The translations under genes were made by a program, and so were the position numbers. Below are positions 17,435-26,391 of a stretch of DNA of 64,000 bases, one piece after another. This stretch comes from Nocardiopsis metallicus. GTDB lineage: Bacteria; Actinomycetota; Actinomycetes; Streptosporangiales; Streptosporangiaceae. Position 1 is the stretch's first letter, and every line of letters begins with the position of its first letter. The notes beneath the pieces were generated by a model that did no database searches, was not told the origin of the DNA, and was given only the letters and a program-made list of their open reading frames with translations. The stretch is taken from assembly GCF_014201115.1 (NCBI RefSeq), contig NZ_JACHDO010000001.1, positions 1,364,001 through 1,428,000 on the forward strand, in the 5' to 3' direction.

Positions 17435-17716
17435 TCAATGAACCGGAACCGACACGCACGCCAGTTCGGTGTCCTCGTCCGCCGTCAGCTCGCCGGGGGA
17501 GTCCTCCGGAACATGCAGGAGGTCGCCGGGGCCCGCCGGGAGGGTGCTCCCGCCGGTGCGTAGGGTCAGCGCACCGGTGATGACCATCCACACCTTCGCG
17601 TAACCTGCTGGCAGCGCGGCCCCCTCGCCCCTGCCGAACCTCGCGTAGTAGGCGCTCAGCGGGCCGCCCTCCGCCTTCTCGACGAGCGGACCGACCTGGA
17701 CGGCGCGGCCGTCCAT
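17435..17716 (-). CDS. Small cupin-domain protein
   Basis: About 93 residues from the ATG. The sequence reads as a single small beta-barrel cupin: AKVWMVITGALTLRTGG, then LPAGPGDLLHVPEDSPGELTADEDTELACVSVPVH, matching the second half of a cupin with the Pro-Gly-Asp turn. The usual metal-binding His residues of motif 1 are not obvious, so it may be a non-metal or sensor cupin. The start is uncertain: the ATG has only a weak GGGG, and in-frame codons continue upstream. It is divergent from the creatininase-family gene, with about 125 bp between them. Confidence 0.6.
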   Translation of the reverse strand: MDGRAVQVGPLVEKAEGGPLSAYYARFGRGEGAALPAGYAKVWMVITGALTLRTGGSTLPAGPGDLLHVPEDSPGELTADEDTELACVSVPVH

Positions 17717-17841
17717 CCCCGAACAGTGCAGCACCTCAACCAGGGCTGAGGTCAAGGCTTCGGGGCGTCCTCGAGTTTTCCGGCGTCCCGAAGCCGAGAG
17801 TGCTCTGGTCCCTTGAGGGGACGGCAGGGGAGAATGTCCCC

Positions 17842-18621
17842 ATGGACTTCTCCGATCTCCTACCGAACACCACAAGCGAGGACGAGGGCGCCAGGGCGGC
17901 CCGGATCGCGCTGCTTCCGGTGGGCAGCCTCGAACAGCACGGCCCCCACCTGCCATTGACCACGGACACCGTCGTCGCCTCGGCCCTGGCCCAGAGCCTG
18001 GCCGACGCCTACCCCGGCCTGCGGCTCCTGCCCCCGATCACCTTCGGCTGCTCCCACGAACACGAGGCCTGGCCCGGTACGGTCAGCGTCTCGGCGCCCA
18101 CCCTGCACGCGATGGCCGCCGACATCGCCGAATCCCTGCACCGGGCGGGCACACCGAAGCTGGTCCTGGTCAACGGGCACGGCGGCAACCACGTCCTGGC
18201 CAACCTCGTCCAGGCCTCCCGCGGCGACATGGCGCTCTTCCCCGGCCCCCACGACTGGGAGGCCGCCCGCACCGCGGCGAGGATGAGCACCGACAACGAC
18301 CGCGACATGCACGCCGGGGAACTGGAGACCTCGGTGCTGCTGCACGTGCGCCCCGACCTGGTCCGGCCCGGTTACGAGGAGGCCGACCACATCGCCGACC
18401 GTCGCGACCACCTGCTCACCGCCGGACTGTCCCGCTACACCCGATCCGGGGTCGTGGGCCAGCCCTCACGAGCCGCCGCGGCCGAGGGCCGGGACCTGCT
18501 GGCGCACCTGGTCGAGGTCTTCGCCGGGTACCTGAACGTGCTCGACCCGCAGCAGGCGCCACACCAGCACCAGCCCGCCGGGAAGAGCGGCGACCAGGGC
18601 AAGAAGCCCGTACGCCACTGA
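17842..18621 (+). CDS. Creatininase-family metallohydrolase, possible formamidopyrimidine deformylase
   Basis: A 259-residue creatininase-superfamily protein. The metal ligands of the family are present: Glu31, His33 and Asp42 in SLEQHGPHLPLTTD, His113 in NGHGGN, and the HAGELETS block (His157, Glu160, Glu162). The superfamily includes creatininase, mycofactocin MftE and the archaeal deformylase ArfB, which removes formate from the product of GTP cyclohydrolase III. In this window it neighbours a GTP cyclohydrolase II-like gene with an altered specificity residue, so an ArfB-like role is attractive but inferred. No mftA/B/C genes are seen. Its last 52 codons overlap the convergent membrane-protein gene. 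Confidence 0.82.
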   Translation: MDFSDLLPNTTSEDEGARAARIALLPVGSLEQHGPHLPLTTDTVVASALAQSLADAYPGLRLLPPITFGCSHEHEAWPGTVSVSAPTLHAMAADIAESLHRAGTPKLVLVNGHGGNHVLANLVQASRGDMALFPGPHDWEAARTAARMSTDNDRDMHAGELETSVLLHVRPDLVRPGYEEADHIADRRDHLLTAGLSRYTRSGVVGQPSRAAAAEGRDLLAHLVEVFAGYLNVLDPQQAPHQHQPAGKSGDQGKKPVRH

Positions 18622-19515
18622 CACCGTCAGGCCCTGTTCCGCACCCAGCCCGGCCGCGCCGAAGGCCAGCGCCGTCACCGCCTCACGCGGCCCCCAACCG
18701 CCCACGTTGGCCGGGACGCCCATCGCCACCAGCGCCAACACCAGCAACGGCAGCAACGCCAGGGTGGCCGCGGTGGTGCCCGCGGCCCGGGCCGCCACCA
18801 GGAACAGGGCCAGGTGCCCGGCCAGCGCGGCCAACGACAGCAGTACCACGCCCGGACCGGTGGTGAGCGTGAACAAACCGGCCCGGGTGTCGGCCACCGT
18901 CGCCGACAGCGCCCGCCACCAGCGCGAACCTCGTCGCCGCCCGACCACCCAGCCGATGGCGACCACCAACGCCACCACCGCGAACACCGCGACGGAGGCG
19001 GCCACCGCGAGCAGCCCCGGGCCCAGCAGAGCGGCGGGCAGAGTGAACAGCCCCGCCGCGCAGACCCCGGCCAGCACCAACTGCCCGGCCATCCGCTCCA
19101 GCACCACGGCTCGCACACCCCGGGCCAGGTCACCGGCGTAACGGCCGTGGCTCACCGCCCGGTGCGCGTCACCGAGCACCCCGACGGGCAGCACGGCGTT
19201 CAGGAAGACGGCACGGTAGTAGTCGCCCACGGCGCGGAGCCAGGGCAGACACAGCCCCACCCCCCGTGCCACCAGCACCCAACGCGCCGCGCACAGCACG
19301 GTCGTGGCCAGCCCGATCCCCAGCGCGGCAGCCACGGAACGACCGTCGACCGCGCCGAACGCGTCGGTGAAGGCCTCCAACGGGTACCACCACAGCAACC
19401 AGACCAGGAACGCCACCCCGACCAGCGGACGCAGCAGACCCGAACGCCGCCACCCGGGGCGGGAGTCCTCCGCTCCGGAAGGTCCCTCCCAACGCGATGA
19501 CCCCGTGCCCGTCAT
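18466..19515 (-). CDS. LPG-synthase-TM / flippase-like integral membrane protein
   Basis: A 349-residue polytopic protein with about eight hydrophobic segments, starting RPLVGVAFLVWLLWWYPLEAF. Conserved family features are the region ARWVLVARGVGL...DYYRAVFLNAVLPVGVLGDAHRAV, an Arg/Glu pair (ERMAGQL) and VPANVGGWGPREAVTALAF. This is the transmembrane half found in lysylphosphatidylglycerol synthases (MprF flippase domain) and archaeal AglD; the aminoacyl-transferase half is absent. It likely handles a lipid-linked product. ATGA overlap with the upstream methyltransferase gene indicates coupling. Its 3' 156 bp overlap the creatininase-family gene on the other strand. Confidence 0.8.
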   Translation of the reverse strand: MTGTGSSRWEGPSGAEDSRPGWRRSGLLRPLVGVAFLVWLLWWYPLEAFTDAFGAVDGRSVAAALGIGLATTVLCAARWVLVARGVGLCLPWLRAVGDYYRAVFLNAVLPVGVLGDAHRAVSHGRYAGDLARGVRAVVLERMAGQLVLAGVCAAGLFTLPAALLGPGLLAVAASVAVFAVVALVVAIGWVVGRRRGSRWWRALSATVADTRAGLFTLTTGPGVVLLSLAALAGHLALFLVAARAAGTTAATLALLPLLVLALVAMGVPANVGGWGPREAVTALAFGAAGLGAEQGLTVSVAYGLLALVAALPGGLVLVWRLLRVEHVQVPGEDLDQVRQQVPALGRGGS

Positions 19516-20366
19516 GGGCGCTCCGCGCTCTCCCCGGGTATCACCAGCAGGTCGGTGTGGTGCACTACCACGCCCAGTTCGCCCCGTTCGCACTCACCGA
19601 GCCGACGCTCCAGGTAGCCGCCCGCGGCGGCCTCCGGTTCCTGTTCCAGGGCGGCCCCGACCCAGCCCCGCAACCAGGCCGTGGTCAGCGGGACGCGCTC
19701 GGGCCCCAGCCGCCAGGGGCTCGGGAAGGTCGAGGTCCGGTAACCCAGCTCCGCGAAGACCTCACCGGCCGCCCCGACCGCGTCCGGCCCCAGCCGGCCG
19801 GCGCGCCGCTGGTGTTCGTTGAAGGCCTTCGCGAGCGCGGGATCGTCCGGATCGCTGGGGAAGAGTTCCACCCGGCCCACCACCGACAGCGTGAACAGAG
19901 CAGCGCAGCCCGCTTCGGCCACTGCCCCGGCGACGGCCTCCAACTCCTTGCGGGTGAGCAGGTCCAACAGCGCGGAAGCGGTGACCAGGTCGAACCCGGC
20001 CAGGTCCGGTGCGGTGATCGAACCCAGGTCCCGCAGGCACATCCGCGCGCTCACCGGGGAACCGTCCGCGGCCCGCGCGGGCATCCGGACCCCCGCCAGC
20101 GACAACAGCCCGGGGTCGATGTCGTACAGGACCCACTTCTGCGCCCCGGAAAGTTCGGGCGCCAACCAGCGCCCCTGGGAGCCGGTACCGCAGCCCAGGT
20201 CCGCGACCCTGATCGGCCGTGCGGGCGCCCCCGCGCCGCGACCGGCCAGGTACACCCGCAACGGGTCCAGCGGCGCGGTCGCACGGGCGTCGGCGTCGGT
20301 CTCCTCGCGCAGGGCCAGCCAGTCCGGCTCGAAAGCCGGAAGCGGGTTGTCGGAAACAGGGCTCAA
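19512..20366 (-). CDS. Class I SAM-dependent methyltransferase
   Basis: A 284-residue protein with the Rossmann-type AdoMet motif VADLGCGTGSQGRWLAPEL near residue 53 and acidic loop LYDIDPGLL. GFDLVTASALLDLL (motif IV) follows, then a C-terminal half with FTLSVVGRVELFPSDPDD and a Trp/Arg-rich segment. It is translationally coupled (ATGA) to the flippase-like gene. The substrate is unknown; context suggests the product of the GTP-derived/lipid operon. About 180 bp separate it from the PF04672 methyltransferase gene upstream, in which nothing is recognised. Confidence 0.8.
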   Translation of the reverse strand: MSPVSDNPLPAFEPDWLALREETDADARATAPLDPLRVYLAGRGAGAPARPIRVADLGCGTGSQGRWLAPELSGAQKWVLYDIDPGLLSLAGVRMPARAADGSPVSARMCLRDLGSITAPDLAGFDLVTASALLDLLTRKELEAVAGAVAEAGCAALFTLSVVGRVELFPSDPDDPALAKAFNEHQRRAGRLGPDAVGAAGEVFAELGYRTSTFPSPWRLGPERVPLTTAWLRGWVGAALEQEPEAAAGGYLERRLGECERGELGVVVHHTDLLVIPGESAERP

Positions 20367-20550
20367 CGCGACTCCTTCCGGTGGAGTACGGCCGCCAGCG
20401 GACGGTCGCCTCCCCCAGAGTGCCAGCTCGGCCGCGGTCGGGCGGCCCGAACAGGGAAGCTTTTGCCCGGGTCTGTCTGTGAGGTCCTACCCGTTCCCGT
20501 CCGCCCCTACTTGGTCCGGGCCCGGTGGTGCTGACCCGGGTGGTGGGAAC

Positions 20551-21351
20551 TCAGGCCTTCTTGGCCAGGCCCGCGTACTGGGGGATGTCGCGGACGGTGC
20601 CGACATCGGCGGGTTCGGGGCGCCAGCGCAAGACCGAGACGGCGCCGGGCTCGACCAGTTCGTAGCCGTCGAAGAACCGGCCGAACTCCGCCACGCTGCG
20701 CATGTAGTAGGTCTGGGCGACCTGCTCCTCCCAGATCCGCATGCCCTCGGCGGCGCGCTCGGCGTCCTCGGCCTCCATGTGGGCCATCACACCGTCGCAC
20801 ACGGCGAAGAAACTGCCCGGGGCCAGACGGTCCGCGTAGGCGCGGACCAGGCGGAGGGCTTCCTCGAACTCGAAGTGCCCCATCGTGCCCAGCAGGGTCA
20901 GGCCGATCGGCTTGTCGAAGTCCAGGGTTTCCTTGGCGGCTTCGATGACCTTTTCGATATCGCGCAGGTCCGCGTCCACGAACTGGGTCTTCCCTGTGTC
21001 CGTGCCCATGAGCAGAGCACGCGCGTGGGTCAGGACCAGGGGGTCGTTGTCGACGTAGACCACGCGGGCCTCGGGATCGAGCGCCTGGGCGACCTCGTGG
21101 GTGTTGTCGGCGGTGGGCAGGCCGGTGCCGATGTCGAGGAACTGGGTGAGGCCCTCTTCCCGGACAAGGTGGCTGACCGCGCGGCGCAGGAACAGCCGGT
21201 CACCCTGGGCGATCTCCGCCACCAGGGGGAACAGCTCCTTGACCCGGTCGCCCACCTCGCGGTCGACGGGATAGTTGTCCTTGCCGCCGAGCCAGTAGTT
21301 CCAGACCCGGGCGGTGTGCGCGACGTTCGTATCGATCTGCGTGTCCGTCAT
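20551..21351 (-). CDS. PF04672-type SAM methyltransferase (DUF574)
   Basis: A 266-residue protein. The opening NVAHTARVWNYWLGGKDNYPVDREVGD is the diagnostic N-terminus of the actinomycete methyltransferase family PF04672, followed by QFLDIGTGLPTADNTHEVAQ (AdoMet motif) and VVYVDNDPLVLTHARALL. The family is greatly expanded in actinomycetes and its members have no agreed substrate. It lies between the operon genes for the glycosyltransferase and the other methyltransferase and, with the MFS gene, looks like an insertion into that operon. A GAGAGG precedes the ATG. Confidence 0.9.
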   Translation of the reverse strand: MTDTQIDTNVAHTARVWNYWLGGKDNYPVDREVGDRVKELFPLVAEIAQGDRLFLRRAVSHLVREEGLTQFLDIGTGLPTADNTHEVAQALDPEARVVYVDNDPLVLTHARALLMGTDTGKTQFVDADLRDIEKVIEAAKETLDFDKPIGLTLLGTMGHFEFEEALRLVRAYADRLAPGSFFAVCDGVMAHMEAEDAERAAEGMRIWEEQVAQTYYMRSVAEFGRFFDGYELVEPGAVSVLRWRPEPADVGTVRDIPQYAGLAKKA

Positions 21352-21531
21352 GGGGGCCTCTCACCAGCGGAGGGGATCTGGGGTGATCCGGGGGTTTTCT
21401 GCATCCGAAGTCTGCTGTGTCGTGCCCGTGCGCGCAACCCGAAACCCTTCTGCCACAGGGCTTTCGGACACGACACCGGCCCCACCGGCCCCACCGGTCG
21501 GGACCGGGTGGGATCGAGTGGGGCACGCTGA

Positions 21532-23109
21532 TCAGGCGGAGAGGGTGCTCCTGTCGTGCCGTGGCTCCGGTTCGGGGGTCTCCTCGACCGTGTCCACGGT
21601 GTCGCGTAGCTGGACCCGGGGCAGGAAGAGCACCACCACCAGGCCGACCAGGGCGATACCGGTGGCCACCAGGAAGATGTCACCGGTGGAGGCGCCGTAG
21701 GCGCTCTCGACGATCTGGCGCAGGAAGGCGGGCATACCGGCCAGGTCCAGGGTGCCGCCGTCGGCCCCGCCGGCGGGGATGTCCACGCCCGAGGCGGCCA
21801 CTCCCTCGGTGATGCTGGTGCTCACCCGGCTGGCCAGGATCGCGCCGAGCACCGAGACCCCGATGGTGCCGCCCAGGGAGCGGAAGAACGTGATCGCTCC
21901 GCTGGCCGCGCCGAGTTCGCGCAGCGGTACCGAGTTCTGCACGACCAGTACCAGGTTCTGCATGGACAGACCCACGCCCACACCGACCCCGAGCATGCCC
22001 AGGGAGACCACGAGCAGTGAGGTGGTCTCGTCGATGGTGGACAGCAGCCCGAATCCCAGGGTCAGGAACACCAGGCCGGTGACGACGTAGGACTTGACCC
22101 GGCCCGAGCGCGAGATCATCCAGCCAGAGACGGTCGAGGCGGCCATCATGCCGAGCATCAGCGGGGTGGTGAGCAGTCCCGCGGCGGTGGGGGAGTAGCC
22201 GCGGGCCAGCTGGAAGTACTGGCCGAGGAAGACGGCGCCGCCGAACATGGCCATGCCCACCGCGACGCTGGCCACGATGGCGATCATCGGCTCGCGGCGG
22301 ACCACCAGGTGCAGCGGGATGACCGGCTCGGCGACCCGGTTCTCCACCCGTACGGCCAGGGCGAGCAGGAGGAGGCCGCCTGCGACCATGGCGCCGGACT
22401 GCCAGGAGATCCACGCGAAGCTGCCGCCGACGAAGGTCACCCACAGCAGCAGGGTGCTGACCCCGGCGGCGATGAGGGTGGCGCCGAGGTAGTCCACGCG
22501 CACGTCGGTGCGGTGTTCCTCGGTCAGGTGCAGGGTGCGCGTGAGTACGACCAGGGCGACGAGCATGAACGGTACGCCGATGAAGAAGCACCAGCGCCAG
22601 CCGAGCCAGGAGATGTCGGTCAGGGCGCCGCCGATCAGGGGGCCGCCCACGGTGGCCACGGCCATGATGGCGCCGATGATCCCGTTGAAGCGGCCGCGTT
22701 CCTTGGGGCTGACCAGGGCGGCGATGGTGGCCTGGACCAGGACCTGGGAGGCGCCCATGCCCAGCCCTTGCAGGACTCGGAAGGCGATGAGCTGTTCGGT
22801 GCTCTGCGCGAACCCGCTGAGCAGGGAGGCGACGATGAACAGGACGATCGAGATCTGGAGCAGGCGTTTCTTGGGGAACAGGTCGGCGAGCTTGCCCCAG
22901 ATGGGGGTGGAGGCCGTGGACGCCAGCAGCGTCGCGGTGACGACCCAGGTGTACTGGGACTGGGTGCCCTGGAGGGACCCGAGGATCTGGGGCAGCGCGA
23001 CCGAGACGATCGTGCCGCTGAGCATCGTCACGCCGAGGACGATCATCAGTCCGCTCAGGGAGCGCATGATCGGTGTACGTGCGGTGCCCTGGGACTGCGC
23101 AGTGCTCAA
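21532..23109 (-). CDS. MFS drug:H+ antiporter, DHA2 (14-TM) family
   Basis: A 525-residue membrane protein with about 14 hydrophobic segments. It has the DHA2 features VSVALPQILGSLQGTQSQYTWVVTATLLASTASTPIWGKLADLFPKKRLLQ (motif A after TM2), GLGMGASQVLVQATIAALVSPKERGRFNG, and the motif-C region GPLIGGALTD-x-SWLGWRWCFFIGVP. The TTG start is selected because AGAGG lies 7 nt upstream; the ATG 14 codons later has no site. Likely a proton-driven exporter of drugs or of a product of the neighbouring genes. The promoter region holds overlapping inverted repeats. Confidence 0.88.
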   Translation of the reverse strand: MSTAQSQGTARTPIMRSLSGLMIVLGVTMLSGTIVSVALPQILGSLQGTQSQYTWVVTATLLASTASTPIWGKLADLFPKKRLLQISIVLFIVASLLSGFAQSTEQLIAFRVLQGLGMGASQVLVQATIAALVSPKERGRFNGIIGAIMAVATVGGPLIGGALTDISWLGWRWCFFIGVPFMLVALVVLTRTLHLTEEHRTDVRVDYLGATLIAAGVSTLLLWVTFVGGSFAWISWQSGAMVAGGLLLLALAVRVENRVAEPVIPLHLVVRREPMIAIVASVAVGMAMFGGAVFLGQYFQLARGYSPTAAGLLTTPLMLGMMAASTVSGWMISRSGRVKSYVVTGLVFLTLGFGLLSTIDETTSLLVVSLGMLGVGVGVGLSMQNLVLVVQNSVPLRELGAASGAITFFRSLGGTIGVSVLGAILASRVSTSITEGVAASGVDIPAGGADGGTLDLAGMPAFLRQIVESAYGASTGDIFLVATGIALVGLVVVLFLPRVQLRDTVDTVEETPEPEPRHDRSTLSA

Positions 23110-23171
23110 GGCTGGCCTCTGGAAAAGTGATTCTGGAGAGTGGGTGCAGGTGGAGGAGGCCTGCTGGGTCG

Positions 23172-23201
23172 GCAAAAGTGCAGGATAAGAATTTTTGCAC
23201 T
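23172..23201. promoter_or_regulatory. Overlapping inverted repeats in MFS promoter region
   Basis: Two dyads overlap: AGTGCA-N13-TGCACT and GCAAAA-N15-TTTTGC. They lie in an AT-rich patch 63-92 nt upstream of the MFS start, with a TATCCT-like -10 inside on the minus strand. This suggests repressor control, but no adjacent regulator gene is present. Confidence 0.35.
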
Positions 23202-23288
23202 CCATGCAGAGTATCACCCGGGGTGAGACGCGAACCAGGCGCCCGGGGGATGAGAGCGCCCACATCCGGGCCCGGGAATGAGCGGGGC

Positions 23289-24320
23289 CTACAAGCCGAG
23301 CACCTGAGCCATCGTTCGGGCCGCCTCCGGCCACCCGGCCAGCTCCGAACGCCGCAGCCGGGCCGCCTCACGCAGCCGTTCGCGCAGCCCCCGGTCGGTC
23401 AGCCAGTCCCGCAGGGCGTGCTCCAGCGCCGCCGCGTCCTCGGGAAGCGCCAACAACCCGGGGACCCGACCGTCCGAGGTTCGCCCCAAGGCCTCGGGGA
23501 CCCCGCCCACCCGGGCGGCCACCACCGGCACGCCCCGGGCCAGCGCCTCGGTCACGACCATGCCGTAGGTCTCGGCGCGTGAGGCCAGCACCAGGAGGTC
23601 GGCGCAGTCGTGGACCTCCGCCAGCGCACCGCCGACCACCGCTCCGGTGAACCGCACCCGGTCCTCGAGTCCCGAGTGCGGGGGAGGGGTGCCCGGCCCC
23701 GCGCACACGCACGTCCATGACAGGTCCCGCAGCCCGGACAGGGCTTGGAACAGCAGGTCGTGGCCTTTGCGAGGGGTCAACGAGGCCACACACACCAACC
23801 GGGGGACGCTGTCCGCGCGCTCCTCGAAGCCGCTCCCGCGGGCCAGCGGTGCCGGATCCACCCCGGGGCGCACCACCGCCACCCGTTCCAGGCCGTGCTG
23901 CTCGGCCAGCCGCCGTGCCGCCCACGCACTGGTGGCCACCACTGTCACCCCACCGCGCAGTAGCGCCCGCTCCCGGGCATTCAGGTCGCGTGCGGTACCC
24001 GCTGCCAGCCCGGTCTCGTCGGCCAGCGGCAGGTGCACCAGTACCGCGATGCGCAGCCGCCGCGCGTGCGGGAGCACCGCCTCGGGTACCCCGCAGGCCA
24101 CCAGCCCGTCCACCAGCACGCGAGAACCGTCGGGCGCCTCGGCCAGCACGGCGGAGAGTTCGGCGACCGCCCCGCGGCCCGGGCGGGGCCAGGCCCCGCC
24201 CAGCGCCACCGTCCGGACCGGCCGGCCCAGTTCCCCCAGCGCGGCCGCGACCCGCTGGTCGTAGGTGTGGCCGCCACTGGGCGCCGTCGCCTCGGGGACG
24301 ACGAAGAGGAGAGCGCTCAC
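23289..24320 (-). CDS. GT4-family glycosyltransferase
   Basis: A 343-residue GT-B glycosyltransferase. The N-terminal domain begins [25 protein letters not shown] with the Gly-Gly donor-domain loop. The C-terminal domain has [18 protein letters not shown] and the E-x7-E motif [13 protein letters not shown] followed by [14 protein letters not shown], all typical of retaining GT4 enzymes. The GTG start overlaps the PTPS-like gene (GTGA). It would transfer a nucleotide-activated sugar, presumably to the operon product or its lipid carrier; neither donor nor acceptor can be read from sequence. Confidence 0.85.
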   Translation of the reverse strand: MSALLFVVPEATAPSGGHTYDQRVAAALGELGRPVRTVALGGAWPRPGRGAVAELSAVLAEAPDGSRVLVDGLVACGVPEAVLPHARRLRIAVLVHLPLADETGLAAGTARDLNARERALLRGGVTVVATSAWAARRLAEQHGLERVAVVRPGVDPAPLARGSGFEERADSVPRLVCVASLTPRKGHDLLFQALSGLRDLSWTCVCAGPGTPPPHSGLEDRVRFTGAVVGGALAEVHDCADLLVLASRAETYGMVVTEALARGVPVVAARVGGVPEALGRTSDGRVPGLLALPEDAAALEHALRDWLTDRGLRERLREAARLRRSELAGWPEAARTMAQVLGL

Positions 24321-24727
24321 AACCCGGGTTGCAGTTCGCGTTCGTAGGAGGCCCAGGCCACGTGGGACTCGTGCAGGGTCACCGTGATCGAGGCCAGTCC
24401 GTCGGCGTGCGGGCCCAGCGCGCCCGACGCGATCCGTTCGGCCAGACGGTCGGCGACGACCTTGGCCAGGAACTCGGTCGAGGTGTTCACCCCCGCGAAC
24501 TCGGGCACCTCGTCCAGGTTGCGGTAGTTGAGCTCGGCCACCACCGCACCCAGCTCCCGGGTGGCCGCGCCGATGTCCACCACGATGTTGTCGGGGTCCA
24601 GCTCGGGGCGGCGCAGGGTCGCGTCCACCACGAACGTCGCCCCGTGCAGGGCCTGGGCGGGGCCGAAGACCTCGCCCCGGAAGCTGTGCGCGACCATCAG
24701 GTGGTCTCGGACGGTGACACTGAACAA
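24317..24727 (-). CDS. PTPS/QueD-fold protein lacking catalytic residues
   Basis: About 136 residues. T-fold features of 6-pyruvoyltetrahydropterin/6-carboxytetrahydropterin synthases are present: VAHSF (zinc His14), LHGATF (His28), [28 protein letters not shown] and a late Glu in [13 protein letters not shown]. Key residues differ from the active enzymes. The HGH zinc pair is HGA, the LDHxxLD dyad is LNYRNLD, and the protein contains no cysteine at all. Chemistry must therefore differ from QueD or PTPS. The TTG start is preferred for a GGAG at 5 nt; an ATG 66 nt upstream would overlap the MDR gene. It is coupled to the glycosyltransferase gene by GTGA. Confidence 0.8.
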   Translation of the reverse strand: MFSVTVRDHLMVAHSFRGEVFGPAQALHGATFVVDATLRRPELDPDNIVVDIGAATRELGAVVAELNYRNLDEVPEFAGVNTSTEFLAKVVADRLAERIASGALGPHADGLASITVTLHESHVAWASYERELQPGL

Positions 24728-24765
24728 CGGGGCTCCAGGGTGTCGGAGGCGGTCAGGACAGCGGG

Positions 24766-25743
24766 TCAGCTGTCGTAGGTGATCCGGTGACACAGGGCTG
24801 GTAGTTCGCCGCTGGCCAGCCTGGGCAGTACCCAGGGCAGGTCCTCGAAGCCGCTCTCACCGGTGAGCAGCGCGTCGAAGGCCGCGTCGCCGAGCAGCCG
24901 CAGCGCGAGCTGGAGGCGTTCGGAGTGGTCGTACCGGGAGCGCCTTGCCGGTGAGATCATGCCGACCTGGCTGGCGCGCACGGCCAGCCGGTGGGAGTGG
25001 AAGTCCTCGCCCAGCGGCAGGATGACCTGCCGGTCCCCGTACCAGCTCAGTTCCACCACCTCGCCCTCGGTGTGCAGCAGTCGCAGCGAACGCACCAGCC
25101 CCGCTTCGGTCGCGCTGGTGTGGAAGACCAGGTCGCGGTCGCCCTCGGCCTCCTCCGGCAGGGCGAAGTCCACGCCCAGACGCCCGGCGACCCCGGCCCG
25201 GCTCGGGTCGACGTCCACCAGCTGGACCCGGGAGCCCGGGACCTGGGCGAGCAGGCGCGCCACGCAGCAGCCCACCATGCCCGCGCCGACCACCGCCACG
25301 CGGTCGCCCACCAGCGGGGCCGCGTCCCACAGGGCGTTCACGGCCGTCTCCACGGTTCCGGCCAGGACCGCCCGGGCCGCGGGGACGGTGTCGGGCACCA
25401 CGGAGACCGCGGTGGCGGGCACCGCGAACCGGGTCTGGTGCGGGTAGAGCGTGAACACCGTCCGCCCCAGCAGCTGCTCGGGCCCCTCCTCCACTACCCC
25501 CACGTTCAGGTAGCCGTACTTGAGCGGGCCGGGGAAGTCCCCTTCCTGGAAGGGCGCCCGCATCACGCCGTACTGGTTGGGCGGCACCCCGCCGCCGAAG
25601 ACCAGCGTCTCGGTGCCCCGGCTGATCCCCGAGTACAGGGTGCGCACCATCACCTCGCCGGGGCCCGGGGAGGGGAGTTCGACCTCGCGCACCTCGCCCA
25701 CTCCGGGGGAGCTCACCCAGAACGCCCGTGCCGTCCGCGTCAT
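24766..25743 (-). CDS. BchC-like MDR oxidoreductase without catalytic zinc site
   Basis: A 325-residue medium-chain dehydrogenase/reductase. The first lobe has [17 protein letters not shown], where zinc alcohol dehydrogenases have a Cys-containing CGVCGTD. This matches the bacteriochlorophyllide dehydrogenase BchC branch and implies no catalytic zinc. The nucleotide-binding site is [19 protein letters not shown] with acidic VDVDPSR, favouring NAD(H). It starts 3 nt after the CDP-alcohol transferase stop. It probably oxidises or reduces a ring or alcohol in the operon product; the substrate is unknown. Confidence 0.8.
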   Translation of the reverse strand: MTRTARAFWVSSPGVGEVREVELPSPGPGEVMVRTLYSGISRGTETLVFGGGVPPNQYGVMRAPFQEGDFPGPLKYGYLNVGVVEEGPEQLLGRTVFTLYPHQTRFAVPATAVSVVPDTVPAARAVLAGTVETAVNALWDAAPLVGDRVAVVGAGMVGCCVARLLAQVPGSRVQLVDVDPSRAGVAGRLGVDFALPEEAEGDRDLVFHTSATEAGLVRSLRLLHTEGEVVELSWYGDRQVILPLGEDFHSHRLAVRASQVGMISPARRSRYDHSERLQLALRLLGDAAFDALLTGESGFEDLPWVLPRLASGELPALCHRITYDS

Positions 25744-25746
25744 CCC

Positions 25747-26391
25747 TCACCTCTCCTCGGCGGCGCTGGTCCGAGGGGAGCGCGCCCGCCACAGTCCCAT
25801 CACGTCACGTCCGAACGACCACACCAGGGCGGCCAGCGCCAGCGCCACCGCGGCCGTGCTCACCGGCTCCGGAAGCACCCCCGAGGCGACCACCGTCAAC
25901 ACGATCCCCTGCGCGGCGGCCACGGCCTTGCGGGCCAGGCTCGGCGGCAGGGGCCCCCGCAACCACGGTGTCAGCCATGCGGCGGCTCCGAACAGGTACC
26001 GCATCGCCCCGATCAGCAGCACCCAAGGCCCCAGGGCCCCGGACACGTACACGCTCAGCACCAGGATCAGGAAGGCGTCCGCCTCCATGTCGAAGCGCGC
26101 CCCGAAGTCCGACTCGGTGCGGGTGCCGCGGGCCACCAGTCCGTCCACCCAGTCCAGGACCAGGGCCACCGCGGTCACCGACACCACAGGCAGGGGCGGT
26201 GCTCCGTCGGCGACCAGCGCCGTCACCACGCCGATCAGGCCGACCCGGACCAGGGTCACCAGGTCCGCCGGACCCAGCGGCCAGCGATCGTAGCGGCGCA
26301 CGGCCACTGTCAGCAGCACCGCCACGAGCAGGACGTACAACAGCCCGGCGGCCCACCCCGGGGGGCCCAACCAGGGACCCGGGTCACTCAC
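25747..26391 (-). CDS. CDP-alcohol phosphatidyltransferase family membrane enzyme
   Basis: A 214-residue membrane protein with about six hydrophobic segments. The family motif D-x2-D-G-x2-A-R-x8-G-x3-D-x3-D is complete: DWVDGLVARGTRTESDF, then GARFDMEAD. Enzymes of this family transfer a phosphatidyl or similar group from a CDP-activated donor to an alcohol acceptor. The GTG start overlaps the GTP cyclohydrolase-like gene by GTGA. Its presence in an operon for a GTP-derived metabolite suggests that the product, or its carrier, is membrane anchored. Acceptor and donor are unknown. Confidence 0.88.
   Translation of the reverse strand: MSDPGPWLGPPGWAAGLLYVLLVAVLLTVAVRRYDRWPLGPADLVTLVRVGLIGVVTALVADGAPPLPVVSVTAVALVLDWVDGLVARGTRTESDFGARFDMEADAFLILVLSVYVSGALGPWVLLIGAMRYLFGAAAWLTPWLRGPLPPSLARKAVAAAQGIVLTVVASGVLPEPVSTAAVALALAALVWSFGRDVMGLWRARSPRTSAAEER

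Noticed and set aside
17842..18621. MftE of a mycofactocin cluster
   Set aside because: The creatininase fold fits, but no mftA, mftB, mftC or mftD gene is nearby, and the surrounding genes point to a GTP-derived product.
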